A stretch of 64,000 bases of DNA from Mucilaginibacter sp. UR6-1 (GTDB lineage Bacteria; Bacteroidota; Bacteroidia; Sphingobacteriales; Sphingobacteriaceae), in the NCBI RefSeq assembly GCF_020880975.1, contig NZ_JAJIWP010000003.1:744001-808000 (forward strand), in the 5' to 3' direction. How positions within the stretch are numbered: position 1 is the stretch's first letter; each line of letters starts with the position of its first letter. The notes beneath the pieces were generated by a model. The model worked only from the letters and a program-made list of their open reading frames with translations, was not told the origin of the DNA and searched no databases. Shown one piece after another: positions 26,275 to 35,951 of the stretch. The translations under genes were made by a program, and so were the position numbers.

Positions 26275-27339
26275 ATGAGAAAGAAAATCGCTTTCGTACT
26301 TTTTGGTGCCGTAACTTTTTTTGCGGCATGTAAAAAATCAGCCAATGTTGAAAATGTGCCGCAACAGGCGCCGGTTGCTGAAAGTAAACTGAGGGCTGCC
26401 GCCGCGCCATCATTTGCCTATGGTGCCGATGTAAGCTGGATAACCGAGCAGGAGGCCGGTAATAAAAAATTCTATAACAGCAGCGGTACCCAGCAGGATA
26501 TATTTACGATACTTAAAAGTAAGGGAATCAATGCTATCAGGTTCAGGGTATGGGTAAATCCATCCAATACTTATAATTCAACGGCTGATGTGGTAGCTAA
26601 ATGTAAACGCGCTAAAGCCGCCGGACTAAGTATCATGATCGATTTTCATTACAGCGATACATGGGCTGATCCGGGCAATCAAATCAAGCCCGGGGCATGG
26701 GCCAGTCAGGATTTTACAACGCTGATGTCAACCGTGTACAATTACACTTACAATACCTTGAATACCATTAAATCAAACGGTATTACACCTGATTATGTGC
26801 AGGTAGGTAATGAAACCAGCGATGGCATGTTATGGCCTGATGGCAGGGCATCGTTATCGGCCACCAATTTTAAAAATTTTGCCTGGCTTATCAATTGCGG
26901 GTATGATGCTACTAAAGCAATATTTCCGTCGGCAAAGGTGATTGTTCATGTAGCCAATGGCTTTAACAATACCACCACCCGCTGGATATTTGATGGCATA
27001 AAAGCCAACGGCGGTAAGTGGGATATATGTGGTTTTTCGGTATATCCGTCAACCAGCGGCTGGCAAACAACCAACAACCAGGTGCTGGCCAATATGAAAG
27101 ATATGGTAAGCCGCTACGGCAAGCAGGTAATGATATGCGAGGCAGGTATGGATGTATCGGCCGCCGCCACCTGTAAATATTTCCTTACTGATCTGATCGC
27201 TAAAACCAAATCAGTATCAGGCGGGTTGGGCGTTTATTACTGGGAGCCGCAAGCCTATGCAAGCTGGAAGGGTTACAACATGGGCGCATTTGACAGCAGC
27301 GGCAAACCTACCGTAGCCATGGATGCTTTTATACATTAA
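26275..27339 (+). CDS. GH53 endo-beta-1,4-galactanase lipoprotein
   Basis: Cuts beta-1,4-galactan side chains of pectin (arabinogalactan type I). 354 residues; signal peptide and lipobox ending FFAAC with Cys19, so probably anchored in a membrane, possibly facing outside. GH53 domain about 47-350: YGADVSWITEQE, IMIDFHYSDTWADPG, the acid/base Glu180 in VGNETSDG, and the nucleophile Glu289 in VMICEAG. No SusC/SusD or other pectin genes lie next to it, so it is not part of a classical polysaccharide utilisation locus here. Complete, with a terminator following. Confidence 0.92.
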   Translation: MRKKIAFVLFGAVTFFAACKKSANVENVPQQAPVAESKLRAAAAPSFAYGADVSWITEQEAGNKKFYNSSGTQQDIFTILKSKGINAIRFRVWVNPSNTYNSTADVVAKCKRAKAAGLSIMIDFHYSDTWADPGNQIKPGAWASQDFTTLMSTVYNYTYNTLNTIKSNGITPDYVQVGNETSDGMLWPDGRASLSATNFKNFAWLINCGYDATKAIFPSAKVIVHVANGFNNTTTRWIFDGIKANGGKWDICGFSVYPSTSGWQTTNNQVLANMKDMVSRYGKQVMICEAGMDVSAAATCKYFLTDLIAKTKSVSGGLGVYYWEPQAYASWKGYNMGAFDSSGKPTVAMDAFIH

Positions 27340-27354
27340 AATACTAAGCAGTAA

Positions 27355-27390
27355 AACGCGGGCATTATAATTAGATGCCTGCGTTTTTTT
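27355..27390 (+). terminator. Terminator after the GH53 gene
   Basis: Eleven-base stem AACGCGGGCAT (27355-27365) / ATGCCTGCGTT (27375-27385) with one G-T pair and a 9-base loop, followed by TTTTT. Confidence 0.85.
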
Positions 27391-27394
27391 ATGA

Positions 27395-28765
27395 TTAAGC
27401 GCCGGCAAACACCAGCTTACGCTCCGGAAAGCGCGCCGCGTAGCCAGATACGATGTTGCGGATATAATCATTACCCGGGTAGGGTGTGAGGTGGCTTTTT
27501 AGCTGCTGAATATCATCCGTACGGAAATAATGGGAGATATAACCCATGCCATAAAAGCGCCCTTTTTCTATCAGGATGCAGCTATGCTCGTCAATAGTGC
27601 GGCCCTCATCGCGTACGGCAAAAGTTGGCAACGCCTGGTTGAGTGATTCAATGGCCAGGTTAACGCGGCTGTTATAATCATCGGCCGTCATGCCGCCACA
27701 GCAGGCACAGGCCTCCTTGTGTATACCGTTACATTCGGCATTGTTTTTTTGGATAAAGCAAAGCTTAGGGCAAAGGCCAAAAGTATCTATCAACTGGTTC
27801 AGCAAATTGTAACCTTCCAGCATGGAGTTGCAGGTGTACAGCGGCATCTGGTGCTTGCGGTGCTTGTCAACCGCCAGGCGTACGTAGCCTCGCTGGTCAA
27901 TATAATCATACAAAGCATAGCCCTGCTCAAAGCGTTTAAGCGAGCGGTTGTACTGCGGCCACAGGCGTTTAATTTCTACGGCTTCCAGCACAAAGGCAAT
28001 TAGTTCGGTACCGCATACCTGGTGGCTTATGCTATATATGTTCTTCATAAAATCCTGCCGTTGCCGCCCGGCATTGTTGCCCGTAAAATGGCTGCAAACC
28101 CTTTTTTTTAGATTTTTGGCTTTGCCTACGTAAATTACCTTGCCCTTACTGTCATGAAAATAGTAAACACCGGGTGTACAAGGCAATTGTTCAATATACT
28201 GTTTAGGCAAATTGGCGGGCAGCACCTGCTCCTTTGAGTTTTGTTTAAGCGCCTTGCCAATGTGTTTATCAGCATCAGCGGCAAGCAGCATGGTAAACAG
28301 TTTAGCTGTAGCTTCGGCATCACCGGCGGCACGGTGACGGCTGATATTTATTATACCTAATTGCGAACACAATTTACCCAGGCTATATGAAGGGAAGCCG
28401 GGCATTATTTTACGCCCAAGCCTAACAGTGCACAACTTGTTGCAATGTAACTCATAGCCAGCCTGCGCCAAATGGTAGCGTACAAATGAGTAGTCGAAAT
28501 TAACGTTATGGGCTACGAATATTTTACCATCCAGTAGTTGGAAAATCTCATGCGCTACATCCTTAAACAGCGGGGCATCGGCTACCATTTCATTGGTAAT
28601 ACCGGTAAGCGCCCGTATGTAAACCGGAATATCGCGTTGCGGATTTACCAACGTATCATAACGTTTAACCACCTGCACGCCGTCATGAATACAAATAGCT
28701 ATTTCTGTAATGCCATTAGCGTTGGCATGCCCCCCCGTCGTTTCAATATCCACAATAGCGTACAT
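27395..28765 (-). CDS. DnaQ-like exonuclease fused to a GIY-YIG (UvrC-like) nuclease
   Basis: A two-nuclease protein of 456 residues. The N-terminal 3'-5' exonuclease (DEDDh) has VDIETTG at 5-11, VAHNVNFD at 84-91 and HRAAGDAEAT at 144-153. The GIY-YIG domain begins TPGVYYF (197-203) and continues VIYVGKAKNLKKRV, as in the UvrC N-terminal domain and E. coli Cho. A C-terminal part of unknown fold contains a CACCGG cysteine cluster near residue 345. Similar fusions occur in Actinobacteria (Rv2191-like) and other Bacteroidota. Probably acts in DNA repair; substrate not known. Confidence 0.88.
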   Translation of the reverse strand: MYAIVDIETTGGHANANGITEIAICIHDGVQVVKRYDTLVNPQRDIPVYIRALTGITNEMVADAPLFKDVAHEIFQLLDGKIFVAHNVNFDYSFVRYHLAQAGYELHCNKLCTVRLGRKIMPGFPSYSLGKLCSQLGIINISRHRAAGDAEATAKLFTMLLAADADKHIGKALKQNSKEQVLPANLPKQYIEQLPCTPGVYYFHDSKGKVIYVGKAKNLKKRVCSHFTGNNAGRQRQDFMKNIYSISHQVCGTELIAFVLEAVEIKRLWPQYNRSLKRFEQGYALYDYIDQRGYVRLAVDKHRKHQMPLYTCNSMLEGYNLLNQLIDTFGLCPKLCFIQKNNAECNGIHKEACACCGGMTADDYNSRVNLAIESLNQALPTFAVRDEGRTIDEHSCILIEKGRFYGMGYISHYFRTDDIQQLKSHLTPYPGNDYIRNIVSGYAARFPERKLVFAGA

Positions 28766-28825
28766 AAATCAAATGTACTAATTTTTAACAATTTGCTAAA
28801 TAATTTAGTGGATGATATTGGTTGG

Positions 28826-29152
28826 CTATTTTTCTTTTGCGATATATTTGTTATAAAATTCACCCGTACCATTAGCATCTAACCGGCCCACAATAACCTG
28901 CACTGAACTTTTTGATAGATCCCACTTTGGTTGTAAGTGGTAATGTTCCCTGGCTCCAACTGGCAGATTGGCAACCGTACTTTGATTAAGGTCTGCTAAT
29001 TTAAAAAGTAAGTTAGCTAATGATCTCAAGCCCTCGGGATCGCCATGAATCATAATGTTATCCCAGTAATCAATCTCACCTTCAAATTCATCTTCATTTT
29101 TAATTATTGTGATATCTAAATGTCCGGAAATGGGTGATTTGTATTTTTTCAT
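28826..29152 (-). CDS. Small protein, possibly Imm32-like
   Basis: A 108-residue soluble protein from the ATG at 29152 (MKKYKSPISGHLDIT). Seen: MIHGDPEGLRSLANLLFKLA, then GAREHYHLQP and SSVQVIVGRLD. The G-x-x-E-G-L-x-x-L-A-x-x-L-x-x-L-A helix followed by an H-x-H strand reminds me of immunity protein 32 of polymorphic toxin systems, but this is from memory and no toxin gene is visible. It lies next to the large repeat array and alone between two gene-free stretches. Treat the family name as a guess; the gene itself looks real. Confidence 0.55.
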   Translation of the reverse strand: MKKYKSPISGHLDITIIKNEDEFEGEIDYWDNIMIHGDPEGLRSLANLLFKLADLNQSTVANLPVGAREHYHLQPKWDLSKSSVQVIVGRLDANGTGEFYNKYIAKEK

Positions 29153-29214
29153 GAACGTAATTATAGTGTACAATATTAATTAAACTATTGAGGCGTTAAA
29201 ACTTAATTTAAATA

Positions 29215-29893
29215 CCTGTCCTAAACTTCTTTTGTGCGAACAAAAGAAGCAAAAGTCGCCGGCTACGTCCTGCCTGGTGAATGTTTATGCTTCGGCAGGG
29301 CTTGTGCTACTCCAGGCATTACTGATGCCGGTATTTGAGGTTATTAGGGGTTTATGCTTTTTAAAATTTGAGAAAAAAGAGCGCGGGGCTGGCAGAAAAC
29401 CGGGCCAGGGAGTATGGCCTGTGGGCGGAAGGTTTTTTCTGCCTTGATGTTTGGTTACTTTGCATCTAAGGTAAAGTAACTGGCCTCTGCGGCCAAGAGC
29501 AGGCCGACAATAGACAAAGCACAATCTCCTGATTAAAGCACTTGATTGCCTGTCCTAAATTTCTTTTAAGCGATCAAAAGAAGTAATTTGAAAGTTATAA
29601 GTAGATTCTTGTCATTCCGAACGATAGAGAGGAATCTGCACAGGTTCATAATAAAGCGACAGATTCCTCCTCGTACCTCGTTCGGAATGACAATGGGTGA
29701 TTGATAAAAAGAGCGCGGGGCTGGCAGAAAACCGGGCCAGGGAGTATGGCCTGCGGGCGGAAGGTTTTTTCTGCCTTGATGTTTGGTTACTTTGCATCTA
29801 AGGTAAAGTAACTGGTCTCTGCGGCCAAGAGCAGGCTGACGATAGATAAAGCACAATCTCGAGGTTAAAGCGCTTGATTAAATTAATTCATTA
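29215..29893. repeat. 679-bp modular repeat, copy 1
   Basis: First copy of a long direct repeat. Modules: head A at 29215 (CCTGTCCTAAACTTC then the dyad TTCTTTTG/CAAAAGAA), a middle of about 130 bases (CGCCGGCTACGTCCTGCCTG...), tail at 29376-29548 (AAAGAGCGCGGGGCTGGCAG ... with dyads TTACTTT/AAAGTAA and GGCC/GGCC), head B at 29549, a different middle made of a REP hairpin (29609-29692), and a second tail at 29708-29893. No coding sequence is convincing. Confidence 0.9.
29609..29692. repeat. REP hairpin inside repeat copy 1
   Basis: Left arm TTGTCATTCCGAACGATAGA and on, right arm ..CTCGTTCGGAATGACAA. Same family as 25251-25335 (with TTCC instead of TTTC). Confidence 0.85.
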
Positions 29894-30572
29894 CCTGTCC
29901 TAAATTTCTTTTGAGCGATCAAAAGAAACAAAAATCGCCGGCTACGTCCTGCCTGGTTAAAGTTTATGCTTCGGCAGGGCTTGTGCTACTCCAGGCATTA
30001 CTGATGCCGGTATTTGAGGTTATTAGGGGTTTATGCTTTTTAAAATTTGAGAAAAAAGAGCGCGGGGCTGGCAGAAAACCGGGCCAGGGAGTATGGCCTG
30101 TGGGCGGAAGGTTTTTTCTGCCTTGATGTTTGGTTACTTTGCATCTAAGGTAAAGTAACTGGCCTCTGCGGCCAAGAGCAGGCCGACAATAGACAAAGCA
30201 CAATCTCCTGATTAAAGCACTTGATTGCCTGTCCTAAATTTCTTTTAAGCGATCAAAAGAAGTAATTTGAAAGTTATAAGTAGATTCTTGTCATTCCGAA
30301 CGATAGAGAGGAATCTGCACAGGTTCATAATAAAGCGACAGATTCCTCCTCGTACCTCGTTCGGAATGACAATGGGTGATTGATAAAAAGAGCGCGGGGC
30401 TGGCAGAAAACCGGGCCAGGGAGTATGGCCTGCGGGCGGAAGGTTTTTTCTGCCTTGATGTTTGGTTACTTTGCATCTAAGGTAAAGTAACTGGCCTCTG
30501 CGGCCAAGAGCAGGCTGACAATAGATAAAGCACAATCTCGAGGTTAAAGCGCTTGATTAAATTAATTCATTA
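29894..30572. repeat. 679-bp modular repeat, copy 2
   Basis: Second copy, offset exactly 679 bases from the first and nearly identical: heads at 29894 and 30228, tails at about 30055 and 30387, with only scattered substitutions (for example in the head, ACTTC/ATTTC, and near 29958, GGTGAATG/GGTTAAAG). Two such long, near-perfect copies suggest a recent tandem duplication. Confidence 0.9.
30288..30371. repeat. REP hairpin inside repeat copy 2
   Basis: Same sequence as at 29609-29692, shifted by 679 bases. Confidence 0.85.
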
Positions 30573-30719
30573 CCTGTCCTAAATTTCTTTTGAGCGATCA
30601 AAAGAAACAAAAATCGCCGGCTACGTCCTGCCTGGTGAATGTTTATGCTTCGGCAGGGCTTGTGCTACTCCAGGCATTACTGATGCCGGTATTTGAGGTT
30701 ATTAGGGGTTTATGCTTTG
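30573..30719. repeat. 679-bp modular repeat, truncated copy 3
   Basis: Third copy, matching only the first head and middle (about 147 bases); it diverges after TTATGCTTT into unrelated sequence with a CCCTC/GAGGG element. Its head agrees better with copy 2, while the GGTGAATG word agrees with copy 1. Confidence 0.85.
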
Positions 30720-30779
30720 CTTTTTAACTCCCTCAGTTTTGGAGAGGGCCGGGTTTAGGTTCGCTAATCGACAGCTTTC

Positions 30780-30834
<55 letters not shown>

Positions 30835-30871
30835 CGTAACGGAAAAACATATATAGGTAAGATTTACAAAG

Positions 30872-30901
30872 CAAAAAAGCCCCTCTCCTTTAGGAGAGGG
30901 G
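30872..30901 (-). terminator. yidC terminator built from a GC-rich palindrome
   Basis: Minus strand: CCCCTCTCCT AA AGGAGAGGGG then CTTTTTTG, a ten-base stem followed by six T. Same palindrome family as at 36095-36114 and about 30730-30750, here acting as an intrinsic terminator 15 bases after the yidC stop. Confidence 0.85.
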
Positions 30902-30916
30902 TTGGGGTGAGGTAAA

Positions 30917-32719
30917 TTATTTCTTTTTCTGCTGCGCTTGTTGTTGCTGGCGCATCATTTCTTCTAAACGTGCAGAGAAGCCTGATTTTTTCTTTTTAGC
31001 ATCCTCAGGCTTTGACTTGTTCTCCTGTATTTTGGCGTGGATCTTTTTATCGTCAACCATCAGGCGGATCAGGTATTGCTGACCGAATGTTAACATGTTG
31101 GCCAAAAAGTAGTAATAGTTCAAACCTGCCGGGTAGCTGTTCAGCATACCGAAGAAGATAAGCGGCGTAATGTAACCGATATATTTCATCTGGCCGGTAG
31201 CGCCTGATAACTGGTTGTTAAAATAAGTGTAGATCAGTGTTGAGATGGTCATCAGCAAACACATTAAGCTGATGTGCGACCAGCCGATTAGCGGCAGTGG
31301 CGAAAATGAAAGTACCGCGTCATACGTTGAAAGGTCCTTCATCCATAAAAAGCTCTCGCCGCGCAACTCAAACAAGCTCGGGAAGAAGCGGAAGAAAGCG
31401 ATCACTATCGGCATTTGCAGCAACAGCGGCAAACAACCACCCAGCGGATTAACGCCTGCCTTTTTGTAAAGCTTCAGGTATTCCTGTTGCAGCAGGGTAG
31501 GGTTATCCTCACCAACTTTGGTTTTTATCTCATCCATCTCAGGCTTTAGCACACGCATTTTAGCCATTGACAGGTATGATTTATACGTAAGCGGCGACAA
31601 TACTACTTTAAGCAAAATAGTAAGCACCAGGATGATCACACCATAGTTCCAGTTAAACTGGTTCAGGGCGTTAAATATAGGTAATACGGCAAAGCGGTTA
31701 ATGTATTTAAGCGGTCCCCAGCCCATATCAACCTGGTCCTGCAGCTCATACCCCTGGTCTTTAAGGGTGCTGAAGCGGTTAGGGCCAAAGTAAAACTCAA
31801 GCGGATAAACGCCGCTTGCATCACGGGATACAGCCAGGTCAGCCTTCATTTGCTTAACATCGGTTTGGGTATTAACATCAGTGCTAACAGCCAGCTTGGC
31901 CTTGTCAAAACCTGTTTTGCTGATAATTACGTTCGAGAAAAAGTGCTGTTTGAATGATACCCATTGCACCTTTTTTTCGGTCACATCCTTTTGCTCGTCC
32001 TCAGTAACGCTCAGGTGCTCTACATTATCATCCAGCAGTTTGTAATAAACGGTCGAGAACTGACGCTCTTGCGTCATGTCCTTCTCCTGCTTGTGCAGGC
32101 TGGCAGCCCAGTTAAGGTTAAGCACGCCGTTGTTGCCTATCAGGGCATCCATACCGGTAGCTTTAATATTAAGGGCAAGCTTAAAGCCCTTATCAGCAAG
32201 GGTATATATATAATCAATATATTGTGTTGGGCTGTAGCTCAGGCGCAGGGTTACGGTATTGCGTGCAGCTTGCACCGGCGCAAAGTATAAGGCAGCGGTG
32301 TTAAAGCCACGGCCGGCGGTGTTTAAAGTAGTGCCAAAGTTGTTGCCTTCGCCATCAAATAATACCAGTGCTTTTTTATCAAATGTTTTGTAGCCTTTAA
32401 GCTCAACTGATTGTACTTTACCGCCCAGGGTATTCAATTCAACCTTAACATCGGCGTTTTCAAGTATTACAGGCTGTGCTTTGCCTGCTAATGCCGCGCC
32501 AAATGGGCCTTTCAAGGCAGCCGAATCAACCGGTTGCGGGGTCGCTACGGTTTCAGTTTTTTTAGCAGGAGCCGGTTTTTTGCCGTTTTTTGCCGCTGCT
32601 GCAGCTTCTGTACGCTCTTTTTCTTTCTTTATTTCTTCTGGTGATGGTTTGATCAGGTAAAACCCGCCTACCATTATCAGCATGATCAGGAATAGTCCTG
32701 TAAATGTATTTCTATCCAT
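30917..32719 (-). CDS. yidC: Membrane protein insertase YidC
   Basis: Inserts and folds inner-membrane proteins, with or without SecYEG. 600 residues: N-terminal anchor helix (about 5-23, FTGLFLIMLIMVGGFYLI), an Ala/Lys/Pro-rich linker, a large periplasmic P1 domain (about 75-350), then the conserved core of five helices (about 355-555) with NWGVIILVLTILLKVVLSPLTYKSY-type first core helix and LGGCLPLLLQMPIVIAFFRFF. The C-terminal tail is strongly basic with a poly-Gln/Lys end, as in ribosome-binding YidC tails. Complete. Last gene after pyrG, 20 bases downstream of its stop. Confidence 0.97.
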   Translation of the reverse strand: MDRNTFTGLFLIMLIMVGGFYLIKPSPEEIKKEKERTEAAAAAKNGKKPAPAKKTETVATPQPVDSAALKGPFGAALAGKAQPVILENADVKVELNTLGGKVQSVELKGYKTFDKKALVLFDGEGNNFGTTLNTAGRGFNTAALYFAPVQAARNTVTLRLSYSPTQYIDYIYTLADKGFKLALNIKATGMDALIGNNGVLNLNWAASLHKQEKDMTQERQFSTVYYKLLDDNVEHLSVTEDEQKDVTEKKVQWVSFKQHFFSNVIISKTGFDKAKLAVSTDVNTQTDVKQMKADLAVSRDASGVYPLEFYFGPNRFSTLKDQGYELQDQVDMGWGPLKYINRFAVLPIFNALNQFNWNYGVIILVLTILLKVVLSPLTYKSYLSMAKMRVLKPEMDEIKTKVGEDNPTLLQQEYLKLYKKAGVNPLGGCLPLLLQMPIVIAFFRFFPSLFELRGESFLWMKDLSTYDAVLSFSPLPLIGWSHISLMCLLMTISTLIYTYFNNQLSGATGQMKYIGYITPLIFFGMLNSYPAGLNYYYFLANMLTFGQQYLIRLMVDDKKIHAKIQENKSKPEDAKKKKSGFSARLEEMMRQQQQAQQKKK

Positions 32720-32739
32720 TATTTAAAATCGAACAATAA

Positions 32740-34350
32740 TTAATTCTTGCGGGCGTAGGCCAGCGAAGCGGCGACAAAGTTAATAAAAAGTGGATGCGGA
32801 TTAGCAACTGTTGATTTTAATTCAGGGTGAAACTGCGCGCCTACAAAATATGGGTGGTTTTTAAGCTCAACTATCTCAACCAAACCATTTTCAGGGTTAA
32901 TGCCTGATGGGATAAGGCCTGCTTCTTCGTACTTTTTCAGGTACTCGTTATTAAACTCATAACGGTGGCGGTGGCGCTCGCTGATATGCGTTTTACCGTA
33001 GATAGCTGCCGCTTTTGATCCCTTTTTAAGATCGCATGGGTAAGCGCCCAAACGCATGGTGCCGCCTTTCGCGGTAATGTTTTTTTGTTCCTCCATCATG
33101 CTGATCACCGGGTATTTGGTATCAGGGTTCATTTCGGTACTGTTGGCGCTTTCAAGGCCCAATACGTTACGGCCAAACTCAACTACTGAGCATTGCATGC
33201 CCAGGCATATGCCAAAGAAAGGTATATTATTTTCGCGCACATAGCGTATAGCTTCAATTTTACCCTCAAAACCGCGTTCGCCAAAGCCCGGCGCTACCAA
33301 TACGCCGTGCAGGCCTTTAAGGCGCTCAATGGCGTTACCCGGAGTTAATTGCTCTGAGTGTATGTATTCCACCTTAACCTTGCACTCATTTTTGGCACCG
33401 GCATGTATAAAGGCTTCGGTAATGGATTTGTAGGCATCAGGCAGTTCAACGTATTTACCTACCAGGCCAATGCGCACTTCGGATGTCGGGTTTTTCAGGC
33501 GACCTAAAAAGTCTTTCCAGCTATCTAAAGCAGGCTCGTTTTTATGCGGAAGCTTGAATTTGGTCAGTACCGTTTTGTCTAACTGCTCTTTCAGCATCAG
33601 CAAAGGCACATCGTAAATGGTCGACGCGTCTATCGACTCGATAACCGCATTGATATTTACGTTACAGAACAGGGCTATCTTTTTGCGAAGATCCTGTGTT
33701 AGGTGATGTTCGGTACGGCAAACCAGTATATCAGGTTGTATACCGTACTCTAAAAGCATTTTTACAGAGTGTTGTGTTGGTTTGGTTTTCAGCTCGCCAG
33801 CGGCAGCCAGAAATGGCACCAGGGTAAGGTGTATCACCAGCGAATTGCTTGAGCCAACCTCCCACCTGAACTGGCGTACGGCCTCCACAAACGGCAGCGA
33901 CTCGATATCGCCCACAGTACCACCAATTTCGGTGATCACGATATCATAATCGCCGCTCTCACCTAAAATGCGAAAGTTGCGCTTGATCTCATCCGTAATA
34001 TGCGGAACAACCTGTACCGTTTTACCCAAAAAAGCACCCTCGCGTTCGCGGTTGATCACGTTTTGGTAGATACGGCCGGTAGTAATATTGTTTGATTGCG
34101 AAGTAGGCGTATTCAAAAAACGCTCGTAATGGCCAAGGTCAAGGTCGGTTTCGGCACCATCCTCGGTAACATAGCATTCGCCATGCTCATAAGGGTTCAG
34201 CGTTCCCGGATCGACGTTGATATAAGGGTCGAACTTTTGGATGGTTACACGGTAACCACGCGCCTGTAAGAGTTTAGCTAATGATGCGGAAATAATACCT
34301 TTCCCTAACGACGAAGTAACGCCGCCCGTAACAAAAATATACTTGGTCAT
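32740..34350 (-). CDS. pyrG: CTP synthase
   Basis: Amination of UTP to CTP with glutamine as nitrogen donor. 536 residues: synthetase domain with [17 protein letters not shown] (P-loop-like start), [28 protein letters not shown], and a class I glutamine amidotransferase domain (about 295-530) with the nucleophile Cys in FFGICLGMQ and the His-Glu pair in QFHPEL. No residue appears missing. Followed by yidC on the same strand. Together with pyrF and the pyrC-like gene it gives this window a pyrimidine theme, though they are not one operon. Confidence 0.98.
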   Translation of the reverse strand: MTKYIFVTGGVTSSLGKGIISASLAKLLQARGYRVTIQKFDPYINVDPGTLNPYEHGECYVTEDGAETDLDLGHYERFLNTPTSQSNNITTGRIYQNVINREREGAFLGKTVQVVPHITDEIKRNFRILGESGDYDIVITEIGGTVGDIESLPFVEAVRQFRWEVGSSNSLVIHLTLVPFLAAAGELKTKPTQHSVKMLLEYGIQPDILVCRTEHHLTQDLRKKIALFCNVNINAVIESIDASTIYDVPLLMLKEQLDKTVLTKFKLPHKNEPALDSWKDFLGRLKNPTSEVRIGLVGKYVELPDAYKSITEAFIHAGAKNECKVKVEYIHSEQLTPGNAIERLKGLHGVLVAPGFGERGFEGKIEAIRYVRENNIPFFGICLGMQCSVVEFGRNVLGLESANSTEMNPDTKYPVISMMEEQKNITAKGGTMRLGAYPCDLKKGSKAAAIYGKTHISERHRHRYEFNNEYLKKYEEAGLIPSGINPENGLVEIVELKNHPYFVGAQFHPELKSTVANPHPLFINFVAASLAYARKN

Positions 34351-34476
34351 GTTGTTTTTTGAATTTTGGCGATAGTTTTAACCTCTCGTCAAATTGTTTG
34401 TGTACGGGATACAAAGGTAACAAATTTTAACAGTTTTTTGTGGTTGTTGAGAAAATGCGTGATGTTGAAATGTAAT

Positions 34477-35799
34477 TTATTGATTAACAGTTACCCAGCC
34501 TGTTTCCTGGTTATCCTTTACCAGATAGTAATTTTTATAGGCTCCAAGTATGGCTACTTTATTGCCTGCTGCCAGTTGGCGTATGCCCGGGGCGTTGGCG
34601 GTGTCGGGCCTGTCAAGCAAAGGCTGCGCGTTTTTTAAGGTTATGGTACGCAGGGTATTAATATCTGTAACGCCTTTACTGCTGATGTAGCCGTTCAATC
34701 CGTCGGGCAAATGTACCTTATACCATGAGCTTGCCGCGGCCTCAACGGTAAGTACCGTGTTTTTGGGCACATCAATCAAAAAGGTACCCTTATCAGTAGG
34801 GGCATTATATATTTTGTTAGAGGTGTTGGCTGTACGTACGGTAGCATTCAGGTTGTTTAACGCCGCTGTTAAAGCGGCAGGTTCGCTTATTTTCCGGTCA
34901 ACAAACGCCAGCGGATCAATAGCCCCGCCCGAGGTATATATGCCAAAGTGCAGGTGCGATGGCGTATAACGCGCGTTGCCGGTATTGCCTACCAGGCCAA
35001 TGGTATCGCCGGGCTTTAACGTTTGTCCGTTTTGCACCAGTTGGCTATCCAGGTGTGCGTAATACAATGTGTAATCCTTTCCATCGGGCCTAAAAAATAT
35101 CACCTTGCCGCCCAGGTTGTTGTTGGTAACATTGTTTACCGTACCGGCCGCGGCCGCTATGGCTGGTGTGCCCTTCGGGGCAAAAATATCAATACCCTCG
35201 TGCCTGCGGTTCCCGGCATCGCGGCCGGCACCCCAAAAACTGCCTATATGAGGTTTTCCGACTGCCGATACCGGGAAACCAAGCGACGGCCCGTCGGTAA
35301 TGGTTAAGGTGTATTCCCCGCTGATCAGCAGTTCGGGTTGCAGCCTGAGCAGGTAATTGCCATCGCGTTTTATTTCATATTCAAGCGGCTTGCCGGTGGT
35401 ATCAGCAAAGGCTATACGTTTGGTTTCATTACCGTTAATTTCAAACAGATCAGCATAAATATTAATGTTAAGCGGTTTTTTGGTTATGCTGATGCTGAGT
35501 TTTTTACCACGCTTAGCGGTAAAGCGCAAAGCGGTACCGCCAGCCTTATCGGCGGCGAAATAGCCCGTTTCTCTGTATGGTATGGTAACATCAAGCGGCT
35601 TGGCAATTACCTCGTCGGCCTTAACCAGCCACCGGCTGCCCATGGCGGTACGGTCAAGCCCGGCATCTTTCAGCCTTTGCCCGTAAGCCTCATGCGGCGA
35701 TTGCTTTTTGAAGATAGCGATGCCGCCCCTGTCACTGCAAGCGCTGAGTGTTATTAATAAGCATACCATCGCAATGATGCCGCGCAACTGTATTTTCAT
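34477..35799 (-). CDS. M23-family peptidase lipoprotein with SH3-like domains
   Basis: A probable cell-wall endopeptidase or amidase activator. 440 residues; signal peptide and lipobox LSAC with Cys21. A beta-rich region about 65-170 of unknown type precedes the LytM/M23 domain (about 180-300): His200 and Asp204 in RRHEGIDIFAPKG, and SHLHFG with His282 and His284, so all four zinc/catalytic positions are present and it is probably active. Two SH3-like segments follow (about 330-385 and 390-440: KVHLPDGLNGYISSKG, YLVKDNQETGWVTV), likely binding peptidoglycan. Divergent environment of repeats at its 5' side. Confidence 0.88.
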   Translation of the reverse strand: MKIQLRGIIAMVCLLITLSACSDRGGIAIFKKQSPHEAYGQRLKDAGLDRTAMGSRWLVKADEVIAKPLDVTIPYRETGYFAADKAGGTALRFTAKRGKKLSISITKKPLNINIYADLFEINGNETKRIAFADTTGKPLEYEIKRDGNYLLRLQPELLISGEYTLTITDGPSLGFPVSAVGKPHIGSFWGAGRDAGNRRHEGIDIFAPKGTPAIAAAAGTVNNVTNNNLGGKVIFFRPDGKDYTLYYAHLDSQLVQNGQTLKPGDTIGLVGNTGNARYTPSHLHFGIYTSGGAIDPLAFVDRKISEPAALTAALNNLNATVRTANTSNKIYNAPTDKGTFLIDVPKNTVLTVEAAASSWYKVHLPDGLNGYISSKGVTDINTLRTITLKNAQPLLDRPDTANAPGIRQLAAGNKVAILGAYKNYYLVKDNQETGWVTVNQ

Positions 35800-35864
35800 C
35801 CCCTTGATATTATTGAAGTAGTAACTTTTGGGGGAGGTTAAAGTTTGAAGAGGATTGCTTAATT

Positions 35865-35940
35865 AACCCCTCCCTAACCCTCCCAAGGGAGGGAAACTCT
35901 AAAAAATAATTCCCTCCCCTGGGAGGGTTAGGGAGGGGTT
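35865..35940. repeat. GC-rich inverted-repeat pair upstream of the M23 gene
   Basis: AACCCCTCCCTAACCCTCCC.. (35865-35895) mirrored by ..GGGAGGGTTAGGGAGGGGTT (35910-35940). Same architecture as 1354-1442 but with TAA in place of TGC at the hinge. Confidence 0.85.
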
Positions 35941-35951
35941 AGTAAACTATT

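Noticed and set aside
29285..30535. Repeated minus-strand open frames of 79 and 96 codons (starting MCFVYCRP and MCFIY..) in the modular repeats, and matching plus-strand frames
   Set aside because: They lie wholly inside the repeat tails and REP hairpins, follow the repeat's structure, and show no protein-like features; similarity among them is due to DNA duplication.
29215..30719. CRISPR array
   Set aside because: Repeat units are hundreds of bases long, only two and a part, with no short regular repeats, unique spacers or cas genes.
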